Below are positions 44,370 to 52,747 of a stretch of DNA of 64,000 bases, piece after piece. Both the position numbers and the translations under genes were made by a program. Numbering within the stretch: the stretch's first letter is position 1; every line of letters starts with the position of its first letter. Where the stretch lies: positions 58,225 through 122,224 of the forward strand of contig NZ_LBDA02000029.1 in assembly GCF_000980885.2 (NCBI RefSeq), written 5' to 3'. This DNA comes from Streptomyces malaysiense. Lineage in GTDB: Bacteria > Actinomycetota > Actinomycetes > Streptomycetales > Streptomycetaceae. The notes under the pieces were generated by a model. It worked only from the letters and a program-made list of their open reading frames with translations. It was not told the origin of the DNA and made no database searches.

Positions 44370-45095
44370 TCACCACGGTACGACGCCCTCGTCGTCGAAC
44401 TGCCGACCGGTCGGGCCGCCGTCGGGCAGGGTCGCCAAGCGGATGGCGACCGCCGCGCCCTGCTCGGGGGTCTGCGTGCCGCTGAAGCCGTTGAGATCGG
44501 TTGCCACATAGCCGGGGCAGGCGCTGTTGACCAAGATGTTCGTGCCGCTCAGTTCCTTGGCGTACTGGACGGTGACGGCGTTGAGGTAGGTCTTGGTCGG
44601 CGCGTAGGCCCCGCTGATCCCGCCGAGGTCGACGCCGGGCGTGGTCTGCAGGGTCAGGGAGCCGACATGGCTGGACTGGTTGACGATCCGAGGGCGCGCC
44701 GACCCGCGCAGCAGCGGCAGCATCGCGTTGGTGACCCGGATGACGCCAATGACGTTGGTCTCCACCAGTCGCCGCACGGTCTCCAGGTCGATGGCCGAGG
44801 GACTCTCCGGCCGGCCGCCCGCGACGCCGGCGTTGTTGACCAGCACGTCGAGGCGGCCCGCTCGCTCCGCGATCAGCCGCGCCGCGGCAGCCACGCTCTC
44901 GCCCTCGGTCACGTCCAGAGGCACACCGAACGCGTCCGTGCCCGCCGCGCGCAGCTTCGCCACGGCGTCCCTTCCGCGCTGCTCGTCCCGCGCGCCCACG
45001 CCGACGCTCCAGCCCAGGGCGCCCAGCCCGGCCGCGATCGCGTACCCGATTCCCTTGTTCGCGCCCGTGACCAGCGCGATCGTCTTCTCGCTCAT
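44370..45095 (-). CDS. Short-chain dehydrogenase/reductase (LysR-linked)
   Basis: 241-residue classical SDR. The cofactor loop is TGANKGIGYAIA, followed by LDVT, LVNNAG, catalytic Ser in NQSSHVG and YAPTK (YxxxK), then the PG motif in CPGYVATDLNG. The NKGIG loop and overall length resemble carbonyl reductase-like SDRs that use NADPH. It is divergent from a LysR regulator 105 bases away with a palindromic operator between them, the standard layout for a LysR-activated single target. The ATG at 45095 is preferred; an in-frame ATG at 45107 adds four residues. Confidence 0.9.
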   Translation of the reverse strand: MSEKTIALVTGANKGIGYAIAAGLGALGWSVGVGARDEQRGRDAVAKLRAAGTDAFGVPLDVTEGESVAAAARLIAERAGRLDVLVNNAGVAGGRPESPSAIDLETVRRLVETNVIGVIRVTNAMLPLLRGSARPRIVNQSSHVGSLTLQTTPGVDLGGISGAYAPTKTYLNAVTVQYAKELSGTNILVNSACPGYVATDLNGFSGTQTPEQGAAVAIRLATLPDGGPTGRQFDDEGVVPW

Positions 45096-45148
45096 GACCG
45101 TGATCATGGCCGCGCCCCGGTCGGACACCAACACCGTCGCGGCCGCGC

Positions 45149-45171
45149 ATCGATACCCTGGCGGTATCGAT
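45149..45171. promoter_or_regulatory. Perfect LysR-type operator palindrome
   Basis: ATCGATACC (45149-45157) and GGTATCGAT (45163-45171) are perfect 9-bp arms around CTGGC. They contain the T-N11-A core (T45154, A45166) expected of LysR regulators. The site is 29 bases upstream of the LysR start and 53 upstream of the SDR start. Confidence 0.8.
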
Positions 45172-45200
45172 CGGCCGTTCGCTGGAGTTAGCGTGGCAGC

Positions 45201-46058
45201 GTGGAGATACGTGAGCTGCGGTACTTCGTCGCCGTCGCCGAGGAACTGCACTTCGGCAGGGCCGCCCAGCGCCTGGAGATCGCCCAGCCGCCCCTGTCGC
45301 GCGCCGTCGCACGACTCGAACGCAAGCTCGGGGCCGTGTTGCTGGAGCGCACCAGCCGCAAGGTCACGCTCACCGAGGCCGGTGCGGTGCTGCTGGCCGA
45401 GGGGCGCGCGATCCTCGCCGCGGTGGCCGCGGCCGAGCGGCGCGTCCAGCAGGCCACGCGAACGCTTCCGCGCGTGGTCCTCGCGGTCAAGGCCGGCACC
45501 GCCGGTGCGTCGGTGGCCGAACTCCTCGACGCCTACCGCGCGGAGCCCGGCGCCGCCGCCGTCGATCTGCTGCTCTGCGAGGCGCATCAGCAGCAGGACC
45601 TGCTCCGGAAGGGGCAGGCCGATGTCGCCCTGCTGCATCTGCCGTTCGATTCGCGGGCCGGACTCGACTCGGAAGTCCTGCACATCGAGCGGCAGGTGGC
45701 GGTGCTGCCGGCCCCCCACCCACTGGCCGGCCGCCCGTGGCTCCGGTCGGCCGAGGTCGTCGCCTTGCCGGAACTGCCGATGGCCCGGTGGCCCGACCCC
45801 GACGGCGGCTACCCGGAGGGGTCAGGGGCGAAGGTGCGGAACCTGACACAGCTCTTCCAGCTGATCGCGCTCGGCCGTGCCACCGCGATCGTCCCCGAGT
45901 CCGCCGTCACCGACCTGCGCCGCGATCTCACTGTCGTGCCGGTCCTGGACGCTCCACCCGTGACAACCGTGATCGCCTGGCCGCCGCAGAGCCGGCTTCG
46001 GGCGGTCGCCGACCTGATTCGGGTGGCGGCCCGGCTCTGGGACACCACCGGGCCCTGA
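45201..46058 (+). CDS. LysR family transcriptional regulator
   Basis: 285 residues from the GTG at 45201. The LysR helix-turn-helix is at residues 3-62: IRELRYFVAVAEELHFGRAA then QRLEIAQPPLSRAVARLERK. The periplasmic-binding-protein-like effector domain spans about 90-285 and appears complete. It is divergent from the SDR gene and shares the T-N11-A palindrome with it, so autoregulation plus activation of the SDR is the likely mode. The effector is unknown. Confidence 0.93.
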   Translation: MEIRELRYFVAVAEELHFGRAAQRLEIAQPPLSRAVARLERKLGAVLLERTSRKVTLTEAGAVLLAEGRAILAAVAAAERRVQQATRTLPRVVLAVKAGTAGASVAELLDAYRAEPGAAAVDLLLCEAHQQQDLLRKGQADVALLHLPFDSRAGLDSEVLHIERQVAVLPAPHPLAGRPWLRSAEVVALPELPMARWPDPDGGYPEGSGAKVRNLTQLFQLIALGRATAIVPESAVTDLRRDLTVVPVLDAPPVTTVIAWPPQSRLRAVADLIRVAARLWDTTGP

Positions 46059-46077
46059 CGAATCCTTCGGCCCGCCC

Positions 46078-46323
46078 GCTCTTTCAGGCCGCCGGCAGAA
46101 CGTCCTTGATCGCCAAGTCTGGTCTACCCGGCAGGAGTTGCGGATCGCGATTGTCACCTGGATCGAGCGGACCTACCACCGACGCCGGAAGCGTCTGGGC
46201 CGATTGACCCCCGTCGAGTACGAGAGCATCATGACCCCACCCCGCAGCCCTGGCTGCATAAACCCCGCTGTCACCCGATCATGCAGCAGTCCCCGGCCTG
46301 ACTTCGCGACCTTGGGTAGTTGA
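46078..46323 (+). mobile_element. 3' remnant of an IS3-family transposase (OrfB)
   Basis: In one frame from about 46093: RQNVLDRQVWSTRQELRIAI then VTWIERTYHRRRKRLGRLTP and VEYESIM. This is the very end of the DDE integrase domain of IS3-family OrfB proteins (QKNVLDRxxW...TWIERTYHRRRRQ...LGRLTPVEYE). The catalytic DDE residues and everything upstream are missing. The TGTCACCCGATCATGCAGCAGTCC stretch at about 46268-46292 may be the old right end, but no partner end is visible. The nearest following stop is at 46321-46323. Confidence 0.7.
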
Positions 46324-46360
46324 GGCTCGGAACATTGAGCTTCTTCGAGCTAGCCACCGA

Positions 46361-46561
46361 TCAGGTGGATGAGCGCGAGGACTCCAGGGCGGTTGCGCCG
46401 AGGGCGATCAGTTGCGGCGCGGCCGGGGCCGAGCAGCAGCTGCCGGACTGGGTGGTGTCGGCCTCATCAAAAAGTTCGGCTCCGTCGCACACACCGGTTT
46501 CGGGGAGGTTGAGTTCGACGCGGGCGGCGGCGACGGAGTGGACCTGTTCGTAGCCGGTCAT
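46361..46561 (-). pseudogene. C-terminal remnant of an arsenic-operon-type flavoprotein
   Basis: A 66-codon frame reads MTGYEQVHSVAAARVELNLP then ETGVCDGAELFDEADTTQSG and SCCSAPAAPQL. The TGYEQVRS...VELxLPETGVC...CC pattern is, from memory, the C-terminus of the FAD/NAD(P)-binding ArsO-like proteins found in Streptomyces arsenic clusters. About nine residues normally present between the two blocks are missing, as is the rest of the protein. No other ars gene is nearby. The identification is from recalled similarity. Confidence 0.45.
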
Positions 46562-46729
46562 GGCGAGGGAGGCCGGGGCGCGACCGGCCCGCGCACTGAG
46601 GCGGCCGACCGCATCCCTGGGCCGTCCCGTTGGCCAACAAGCCCCACCAAGCCCGCGACTGCGAGCCGCTGGCCGGCATCCGCAACGGCTTCCGCGAATT
46701 CGTCTTCAACTGACCTCACACGCAAGGGA

Positions 46730-46789
46730 ATGAACATGGAGGTGAACGAGCCGCGCGTGCTGATCTGCGGAAGCCGCAGCTGGCCGTAG
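46730..46789 (+). pseudogene. N-terminal stub of a DUF2493/SLOG-type gene
   Basis: The sequence M-N-M-E-V-N-E-P-R-V-L-I-C-G-S-R-S-W-P followed by TAG matches the start of DUF2493 (SLOG superfamily, nucleotide-binding) proteins common on actinobacterial phages and plasmids (RVLVCGSRxW). A ribosome-binding-like AAGGGA precedes the ATG at 46730. The rest of the gene is gone. Confidence 0.45.
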
Positions 46790-46873
46790 AGACCGTCTGG
46801 ATCGTCTGGCGACCCCCAGCGGCGTCTCAGTGGTTTCACCCGACTGACCCGCTACTGGTCCGGCCGCCACAAC

Positions 46874-47602
46874 ATGAGCCTCGGCCCAGCAGCACGAGGT
46901 GGACCTGCCTGGAGTTGCGGCATGCGAGGTCGCGCGAAGTGTCAGACCAGGGGCGTACCGTTCTCTCACGGCGCAGGATTCCCTGCCTCTGCAAGCGACT
47001 TGGCGTCCTGCGAGGTTCAGTTCGCGACAAAGAAGAGCGGCTACAAGCGGAAGGCCCTGCCCCAGCCGGTCAGGTTCGAGGTCTGGGTCCGCAGCGGGGG
47101 CCGATGCGCGATCCGCAACCGCTACCTTCTCGATGGGGCCCTGGCCGACAAGACCATCCGCCTCGGCGAGCTCGCCCACATCGTCGGCCAGCAGAACACG
47201 GCGGGCTCTCCCCGGGGGCAGAACGATCTCGTCGAGCGCGACACCGCGGACAACGTGATGCTGGTCTGTGCCGACGAGCACGACGAGATCGACGCGCCGG
47301 AGAACCTCGACGTCTTCACCGTCGAGAAACTGCTCGCGCTCAAGCACGCCCACGAAGACCGGATCAAGCACGTCACCGGCATCGCACCAGACCGTACGAC
47401 CACCGTGCTGCGGATGATCGGTCAGGTTCGGGGGCAGCAAGTCGAACTGAATGCCCACGGCCTACGTGGTCAGATCACGCCAGGGCGCGGACCACGGATC
47501 CATGAGCGCACCAGGTATCGGGGTCGGCATTACGTGGAGGTATGGATCGTCAAGGACGGCAAGGTCGTCGCCAGCGATCACCACGACGTAGTGATCCGCT
47601 GA
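46874..47602 (+). CDS. HNH-domain protein resembling the N-terminal half of HNH-SAVED effectors
   Basis: Reading frame of 242 codons; the true start is uncertain because the first 55 or so residues look non-coding. The conserved part begins near KRKALPQPVRFEVWVRSGGR. The HNH pattern is C-AIRN..., GELAHIVGQQN (His), DNVMLVCADEHDEID (Asn and His). The second Cys of the first zinc knuckle (expected CAIC) is Arg. A linker HAHEDRIKHVTGIAPDRTTT / VLRMIGQVRG is typical, as I recall, of Cap5-type HNH-SAVED CBASS effectors. The SAVED sensor domain is absent and replaced by a 50-residue unrelated tail ending VEVWIVKDGKVVASDHHDVV. No cyclase gene is adjacent. Probably a decayed or repurposed defence gene. 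Confidence 0.5.
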   Translation: MSLGPAARGGPAWSCGMRGRAKCQTRGVPFSHGAGFPASASDLASCEVQFATKKSGYKRKALPQPVRFEVWVRSGGRCAIRNRYLLDGALADKTIRLGELAHIVGQQNTAGSPRGQNDLVERDTADNVMLVCADEHDEIDAPENLDVFTVEKLLALKHAHEDRIKHVTGIAPDRTTTVLRMIGQVRGQQVELNAHGLRGQITPGRGPRIHERTRYRGRHYVEVWIVKDGKVVASDHHDVVIR

Positions 47603-47835
47603 CGACGCCACGCCATCAGGGTGACGGGCATGAAGCGGGGGCGGCTCCCCACGCGGCTCGTCCCCGGCGAGAACATGCAGGTCGGCACCTGGTTGAAGCT
47701 CTGCGTCTTCCCTTCGGACCGCCTACGACGGGTCCGGGCCGAGTTGCGGGTCGATGCCCAGAGGCCCCCGGTTGCGGACATGTCTTCGCCCACGGGACGT
47801 CGGAGGCGCCGAGGGCGCGGGCGATTCCTCGTTGC

Positions 47836-48402
47836 TCACAGGGCCCCAAGGTCGACCGTGACAGGGAATGGCGCGGTGGCCTTCACCGTGCCGGTGAACA
47901 CCTCGCCGTCCCGGTAGGCCCTGTTGGCTGGGTCGAGGACGTAGGTGTAGACGATCGGAACGCCGGTGGCGGACTGCTCGATGCGCCAGTAGAAGGGGAT
48001 GCCGGCTTTGGCGTATTGGTCCACCTTCACGATCCGGTCGGTGGTCTCTGACCCCGGGGACACGACCTCGACGACCAGGAGCACGTGCTCGGGGCGGGTG
48101 GGCGTGAGGTCGATGGTCTCCGCCCGGTACACGGTGACGTCCGGACGGCGGTTGGTGAGCGGCACGTCCTGCAAGCGGACGTCGAAGTCCGTGTCGGCGT
48201 TCCAGTCCGGGCCCGCGGCGGCGTCCAGGGCATTGGCCAGGAGCCGAGCCAGTCGGTTGTGCCGCTTGGAAGCACTCGGGCTCACGACGACCATCCCGTC
48301 CACGATCTCGATGCCGGCGCACTGCTCCTCGGACCAGGAGTCGTACTGCTCCGCGCTGATCTGCGTGTGCATCCACGCGGGCGCCACCATCTCGGCGGTC
48401 AT
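47836..48402 (-). CDS. Uma2 family (DUF820) endonuclease-fold protein
   Basis: 188 residues from the ATG at 48402, which has a strong AAGGAGGT site. The Uma2 PD-(D/E)XK fold is visible: [33 protein letters not shown], catalytic Asp in NRRPDVTVY and Glu in [13 protein letters not shown], with [17 protein letters not shown] after it. All putative nuclease residues are intact. The family is abundant in Streptomyces and cyanobacteria with unproven function. The gene sits at the right edge of the accessory region. Confidence 0.9.
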   Translation of the reverse strand: MTAEMVAPAWMHTQISAEQYDSWSEEQCAGIEIVDGMVVVSPSASKRHNRLARLLANALDAAAGPDWNADTDFDVRLQDVPLTNRRPDVTVYRAETIDLTPTRPEHVLLVVEVVSPGSETTDRIVKVDQYAKAGIPFYWRIEQSATGVPIVYTYVLDPANRAYRDGEVFTGTVKATAPFPVTVDLGAL

Positions 48403-48633
48403 GAAGTACCTCCTTCGAGGATGCGGTGCTGCTCGACTCAGCCTACTGCCCGCTTCCAGGTGGGCACCGGCCTTGGGTCGGGGCAGAACCTCCAGCGTCC
48501 GCAGGGCGGCCTGGGTGCAAAAGGGGCGATCCGCATTCACCACGTGATGGCGCATGAGTGCAAATCGGCCAAGTGGGGCGGGGGCTTCCGGGTCGAACCG
48601 GCAGTACCGTGTCGGCGTGAGAGGCTGGGTCGT

Positions 48634-50667
48634 ATGAACCGGTTGGCTGGTGTGACCTCGCCTTATCTGCTTCAGCATGCCGATAATCCGGTCGACTGGT
48701 GGCCGTGGGGACCGGAGGCGTTCGAGGAAGCGAAACGGCGCGATGTGCCCGTTCTGTTGTCGGTCGGATACTCTGCGTGTCACTGGTGCCATGTCATGGC
48801 CCATGAATCCTTCGAGGACCAGGACACCGCCGACTACCTCAACACGCACTTCGTGAGCGTCAAGGTCGACCGCGAGGAGCGGCCGGACGTCGATGCCGTG
48901 TACATGGAGGCCGTGCAGGCCGCCACCGGGCAGGGCGGCTGGCCGATGACCGTGTTCCTCACGCCGGATGCCGAACCCTTCTACTTCGGCACCTACTTCC
49001 CGCCCGCGCCCCGGCACGGGATGCCGTCCTTCCGGCAGGTGCTGGAGGGGGTCCAGCAGGCGTGGAGCACCCGGCGTGACGAGGTCGGAGAGGTCGCCGG
49101 GAAGATCGTGCGGGATCTGGCGCAGCGCGAGATCGGCCCGCAGGGGACCCGGCCGCCGGGGGAGCGGGAACTCGCCCAGGCGCTGCTCGGGCTGACCCGT
49201 GAGTACGACGCGCAGCGTGGCGGATTCGGCGGCGCGCCCAAGTTCCCGCCGTCCATGGTGCTGGAGTTCCTGCTGCGCCACCACGCACGCACCGGCGCCG
49301 AGGGCGCGCTCCAGATGGCCCAGGACACCTGTGAGCGAATGGCCCGCGGCGGGCTCTACGACCAACTCGGCGGCGGGTTCGCCCGTTACTCCGTCGACCG
49401 CGACTGGATCGTGCCGCACTTCGAGAAGATGCTGTACGACAACGCCCTGCTGTGCCGTGTGTACGCGCACCTGTGGCGGGCCACCGGCTCCGAACTCGCC
49501 CGGCGGGTGGCACTGGAGACCGCCGACTTCATGGTCCGCGAACTGCGCACGGACGAGGGCGGGTTCGCGTCGGCGCTCGATGCCGACAGCGACGACGGGA
49601 GCGGGCGGCATGTCGAGGGGGCGTACTACGTCTGGACGCCCGAGCAGCTGACCGGCGCGCTCGGCGAGTCCGACGCCCGGCTCGCCGTCCAGTTCTTCGG
49701 CGTCACCGACGAGGGCACCTTCGAGCACGGGCAGTCCGTCCTCCAGCTCTCACAGGAGGAGGGCGTGTTCGACGCGGAGCAGATCGCCGCCGTCAAGCGC
49801 CGGCTGCTCGACGCCCGCGCCCGGCGGCCCGCGCCCGGCCGGGACGACAAGGTCGTCGCCGCCTGGAACGGACTCGCGATCGCCGCGCTCGCCGAGACCG
49901 GTGCCTATTTCGACCGCCCCGATCTGACCGAGGCCGCCCTCGGCGCCGCCGACCTGCTCGTGCGGGTGCACCTGGACGAGCACGCCCGGCTCGCCCGCAC
50001 CAGCAAGGACGGCCGGGTCGGCGCCAACTCCGGTGTCCTGGAGGACTACGCGGACGTCGCCGAGGGCTTCCTCGCGCTCGCCTCCGTGACCGGTGAGGGT
50101 GTCTGGCTGGAGTTCGCCGGGCTGCTCGTCGACCAGGTGCTCGCCCGCTTCACCGACCCCGCCACCGGCGCGCTCTACGACACCGCCGCGGACGCCGAAC
50201 AGCTCATCCGCCGCCCCCAGGACCCCACCGACAACGCCACCCCCTCCGGCTGGTCGGCCGCCGCGGGCGCGCTGCTCGGCTACGCCGCGCAGACCGGTTC
50301 CGAGCCCCATCGGACCGCCGCCGAGCGGGCGTTGGGCGTCGTACAGGCCCTCGGTCCGCGCGTGCCCCGGTTCATCGGCTGGGGGCTCGCCGTCGCGGAG
50401 GCACTGCTCGACGGGCCGCGGGAGATCGCGGTCGTCGGTCCGTCCCTCGCCGATCCGGCGACAACGGCCCTGCACCGTACGGCACTTCTGGGCACAGCCC
50501 CGGGCGCGGTCGTCGCCGTCGGCACCCCGGACGGCGAGGAGTTCCCGCTGCTCGCCGACCGCCCGCTCGTCTCCGGTCGGGCGACCGCCTACGTCTGCCG
50601 CGATTTCACCTGCGACGCCCCGACCACCGACCCGGACCGGCTCCGCACGGCCCTCGAAAGCCCCTGA
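48634..50667 (+). CDS. Thioredoxin domain-containing protein (DUF255/YyaL family)
   Basis: 677 residues from the ATG at 48634. The N-terminal thioredoxin-like domain (about 1-165) has [14 protein letters not shown] and redox pair CHWC in [18 protein letters not shown] large (alpha/alpha)6-barrel-like glycosidase-type domain (about 190-600) has [32 protein letters not shown] and [15 protein letters not shown]-terminal domain ends with a [13 protein letters not shown] segment. These proteins are widespread; the molecular role is unproven. The reading frame is open far upstream, but the [13 protein letters not shown] start matches the family. Confidence 0.93.
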   Translation: MNRLAGVTSPYLLQHADNPVDWWPWGPEAFEEAKRRDVPVLLSVGYSACHWCHVMAHESFEDQDTADYLNTHFVSVKVDREERPDVDAVYMEAVQAATGQGGWPMTVFLTPDAEPFYFGTYFPPAPRHGMPSFRQVLEGVQQAWSTRRDEVGEVAGKIVRDLAQREIGPQGTRPPGERELAQALLGLTREYDAQRGGFGGAPKFPPSMVLEFLLRHHARTGAEGALQMAQDTCERMARGGLYDQLGGGFARYSVDRDWIVPHFEKMLYDNALLCRVYAHLWRATGSELARRVALETADFMVRELRTDEGGFASALDADSDDGSGRHVEGAYYVWTPEQLTGALGESDARLAVQFFGVTDEGTFEHGQSVLQLSQEEGVFDAEQIAAVKRRLLDARARRPAPGRDDKVVAAWNGLAIAALAETGAYFDRPDLTEAALGAADLLVRVHLDEHARLARTSKDGRVGANSGVLEDYADVAEGFLALASVTGEGVWLEFAGLLVDQVLARFTDPATGALYDTAADAEQLIRRPQDPTDNATPSGWSAAAGALLGYAAQTGSEPHRTAAERALGVVQALGPRVPRFIGWGLAVAEALLDGPREIAVVGPSLADPATTALHRTALLGTAPGAVVAVGTPDGEEFPLLADRPLVSGRATAYVCRDFTCDAPTTDPDRLRTALESP

Positions 50668-51056
50668 GCCGGGGGACGAGACCTGGACCAAAGCCCCCGG
50701 AACCGAGGCGTCGGGCGCCGCTGAGGATCATCGCCCCCAGCGTGAGCTGCGCGCCCCACCGCACGAGCAAGGCCCAGGGGCCGGGAGCACGTCTCCCGGC
50801 CCCTGGGCCGGGCCGGCGCCCCGACGCCCGCGACGAGGGACGGCCGGAAGGCGGCGTGGAACGCCGGGCCCGGGACGGCCGGGCACTGGTCGCCGTACGT
50901 CAGGCACTCGGTGCCGCGTTCGCCGGAGAGGACGACCGCCCAGGACAGGGCGACGGCCGGCGGCAGCAGTACAGGTCCGGCGATCGCCCAGGCGCTGACG
51001 AAGCGGTCCTGCTGCCGCGGGGTGCGGGCCACCGGCTGCTCGGTCGTGGTGTTCAT
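50589..51056 (-). pseudogene. Small two-TM membrane protein, apparently frameshifted
   Basis: From the ATG at 51056 the frame reads MNTTTEQPVARTPRQQDRFV and two hydrophobic stretches (AWAIAGPVLLPPAVALSWAVVL, then HAAFRPSLVAGV). It then turns into Arg/Gly-rich sequence that runs antisense into the preceding gene. The expected third segment appears in another frame as APGPWALLVRWGAQLTLGAM-ILSGA (about 50722-50785). A single indel near 50840 would restore it. A 17-bp perfect hairpin lies inside the break. The coordinates give the open frame as it stands; the functional protein would end earlier. Confidence 0.5.
50771..50809. terminator. 17-bp perfect hairpin downstream of the YyaL-family gene
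   Basis: GGCCCAGGGGCCGGGAG (50771-50787) and its exact complement at 50793-50809 flank CACGT, 104 bases after the plus-strand stop. It would work as a bidirectional terminator but lies within the apparent coding region of the damaged membrane-protein gene. Confidence 0.7.
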
Positions 51057-51103
51057 GCCCCGTCCCACCGCGCGGTCCCGGCCGGCGGGAGCGGCCCGCC
51101 TGC

Positions 51104-51847
51104 TCAACCGCCCCGAGTGCTCTCCCGGGCACGCATGCTCAACGCCCGCTCCACGACCGCCTCCAGCTGGTCGTGATGCGCGCCCTTCCAGTACGCGCGC
51201 CCGCAGGACGCGCACTGGGCGAAGACGTCGTACGACCGCTGAGTGCCGCCCTTGAGCTGGTCGGCGACCTCCTCCTTGGTGGCGCTCCGCAGCAGCCCGT
51301 TGCACGCGGTGCAGCGGGTCCAGGGACGCAGTTCGGGGGCGAACCGGTCGAGGACGTCCCTGAGCTGCTCCTCGGGCCGGGTGCTGTAGACGTACGCGCC
51401 GGCCCACAGTTCGCGCCGGCGCAGCAGCCCCCGGTCGCGGCTGAGCATCACCCGCTGCTCGGCCGCCGAGAGCGCGGCCAGCGCCGGGTCGCCGATGTCG
51501 GTGGACTCGTACGCCGCGTCGACGCCGAGCAGTCGCAGCCTGCGGGCCAGGGTGCCGAGGTGGACGTCGAGGAGGAAGCGGAGCGGGGCACCGGGGACCC
51601 GCTGGGGGCGCGTCACCGCGCGCACGCGCACGCTCTCGCCCGCGCGCGGGATGTGCGAGACCGGCACCTCGCGGCCGTCCACGACCAGCGCGCCGACCTC
51701 GGTCAGCGGCACGCCGAGGGACTCGATGACATGGCCGAGCGTCGAGACGCCGTCGGTGCCGAGCGCGGTGGCGCCCGCGCGCCGGGCCGCGGGTACGAAC
51801 GGGTGCAGCTCGGGGGCGACTTCGACGTGGATCTCGGTTCCGTTCAC
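51104..51847 (-). CDS. Mut7-C RNase domain protein with ubiquitin-like N-terminus
   Basis: 247 residues from the GTG at 51847. Residues 1-80 form a beta-grasp (ubiquitin/ThiS-like) domain (HVEVAPELHPFVPA, GHVIESLGVPLTEVGALVVDG). Residues 90-247 are Mut7-C: a PIN-like nuclease core with FLLDVHLGTLARRLRLLGVD and MLSRDRGLLRR, and a C-terminal zinc ribbon with paired cysteines CTACNGLL and CASCGRAYW. An RNase role is predicted from the PIN fold; the biological substrate is unknown. Confidence 0.9.
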   Translation of the reverse strand: MNGTEIHVEVAPELHPFVPAARRAGATALGTDGVSTLGHVIESLGVPLTEVGALVVDGREVPVSHIPRAGESVRVRAVTRPQRVPGAPLRFLLDVHLGTLARRLRLLGVDAAYESTDIGDPALAALSAAEQRVMLSRDRGLLRRRELWAGAYVYSTRPEEQLRDVLDRFAPELRPWTRCTACNGLLRSATKEEVADQLKGGTQRSYDVFAQCASCGRAYWKGAHHDQLEAVVERALSMRARESTRGG

Positions 51848-51880
51848 CCCGTCAGCATGGCACGCCGGGAGCGGGGGAGC

Positions 51881-52540
51881 TCAGTGGTTTTCGGCGCCCG
51901 GCAGGCCGTGCTCCAGGACGTCCAGGGTGCGGTCGACCAGGTCCCGCAGATCCTCCTGGTGGCCGTGCTCGGCCCAGTACATGACGGTCTCCATCAGCCC
52001 CCCGATCAGCGACATGGCGTAGACCCGCACCTCCAGGCCCCCGGGGTCGCGGCCGGTGCGCTCGGCGACCGCCCGGCACAGCATGCGGCCGGTCACCGAC
52101 ATGCTCTCCGTCATCCGCGAGCGCACCGCCGGGACCCGCACCATCAGATGGGTGCGCAGCCGGAAGACCTCCGGGTCCTCCTCGACCCCGACCTGCACGG
52201 TGCGCCGCAGCACGTGCCGGATGGTGTCGGGCCAGGGCTCCCCGGCGGGCCGTCGCCCGATCTCCTCCAGCATGACCGCGTCGAACTCGTCGGTGAGGAC
52301 GATGTCCTCCTTGGTCGGGAAGTACCGGAAGACCGTCGACGGCGACACCTCCGCCCGGTCGGCGATCTGGTCGATCGTCGTGGCGTCGTACCCCTGCTCC
52401 TCGATCAGTGCGTACGTCGCCCCGCGGATCGCCTCCCGGGTCTTGATCTTCTTGCGCTCCCGCAGGCCGAGGCGGGGGCCCTCGGAGCGGGCGCGGGCGG
52501 CGGAGGTGCTGGTGGGGCGTGCGGCCGTCATGCCGGTCAT
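51881..52540 (-). CDS. TetR family transcriptional regulator
   Basis: 219 residues from the ATG at 52540. The helix-turn-helix is at about 30-75: KIKTREAIRGATYALIEEQG then TTIDQIADRAEVSPSTVFRY. The C-terminal domain has the TetR_C form FRLRTHLMVRVPAVRSRMTE. Such regulators in Streptomyces often control efflux or lipid genes, but the immediate neighbours (Mut7-C, hemolysin III) give no clear target. Confidence 0.9.
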   Translation of the reverse strand: MTGMTAARPTSTSAARARSEGPRLGLRERKKIKTREAIRGATYALIEEQGYDATTIDQIADRAEVSPSTVFRYFPTKEDIVLTDEFDAVMLEEIGRRPAGEPWPDTIRHVLRRTVQVGVEEDPEVFRLRTHLMVRVPAVRSRMTESMSVTGRMLCRAVAERTGRDPGGLEVRVYAMSLIGGLMETVMYWAEHGHQEDLRDLVDRTLDVLEHGLPGAENH

Positions 52541-52698
52541 TGTCGGGCATGGGCGGCCGGGGCGGCCACGGCCGGGATCTCCTCGGCCCGTCCGCCGTCA
52601 CGCTCGGCGCCTGCGTCATCACACGGCACGACCGGCACGACCGGCAGCGGTGGGGCCGTAGCCCGAGTCCGCCGTCCCGCGGGTCGGACATGAGAAAA

Positions 52699-52731
52699 GG
52701 CCACGGCTCCCGGATGGGACGAGCCGTGGCC
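52699..52731 (-). terminator. Intrinsic terminator of the hemolysin III gene
   Basis: GGCCACGGCTC (52699-52709) pairs perfectly with GAGCCGTGGCC (52721-52731). In the minus direction the stem is followed by TTTT (52695-52698), a classical Rho-independent signal 17 bases after the stop at 52748. Confidence 0.85.
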
Positions 52732-52747
52732 CGAGGCGGGGCGGGGG

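Larger units (their letters stand above)
46059..46873. other. Mosaic of gene fragments
   Basis: 815 bases with no intact gene: an IS3-type transposase 3' end, an inverted flavoprotein C-terminus and a stub of a SLOG-like gene (listed separately). The remaining frames switch and stop frequently. GC content is visibly lower than in the flanking backbone. Confidence 0.7.

Noticed and set aside
47578..47793. 72-codon minus-strand frame between the HNH and Uma2 genes
   Set aside because: No ribosome-binding site, no fold or family resemblance, composition like decayed DNA.
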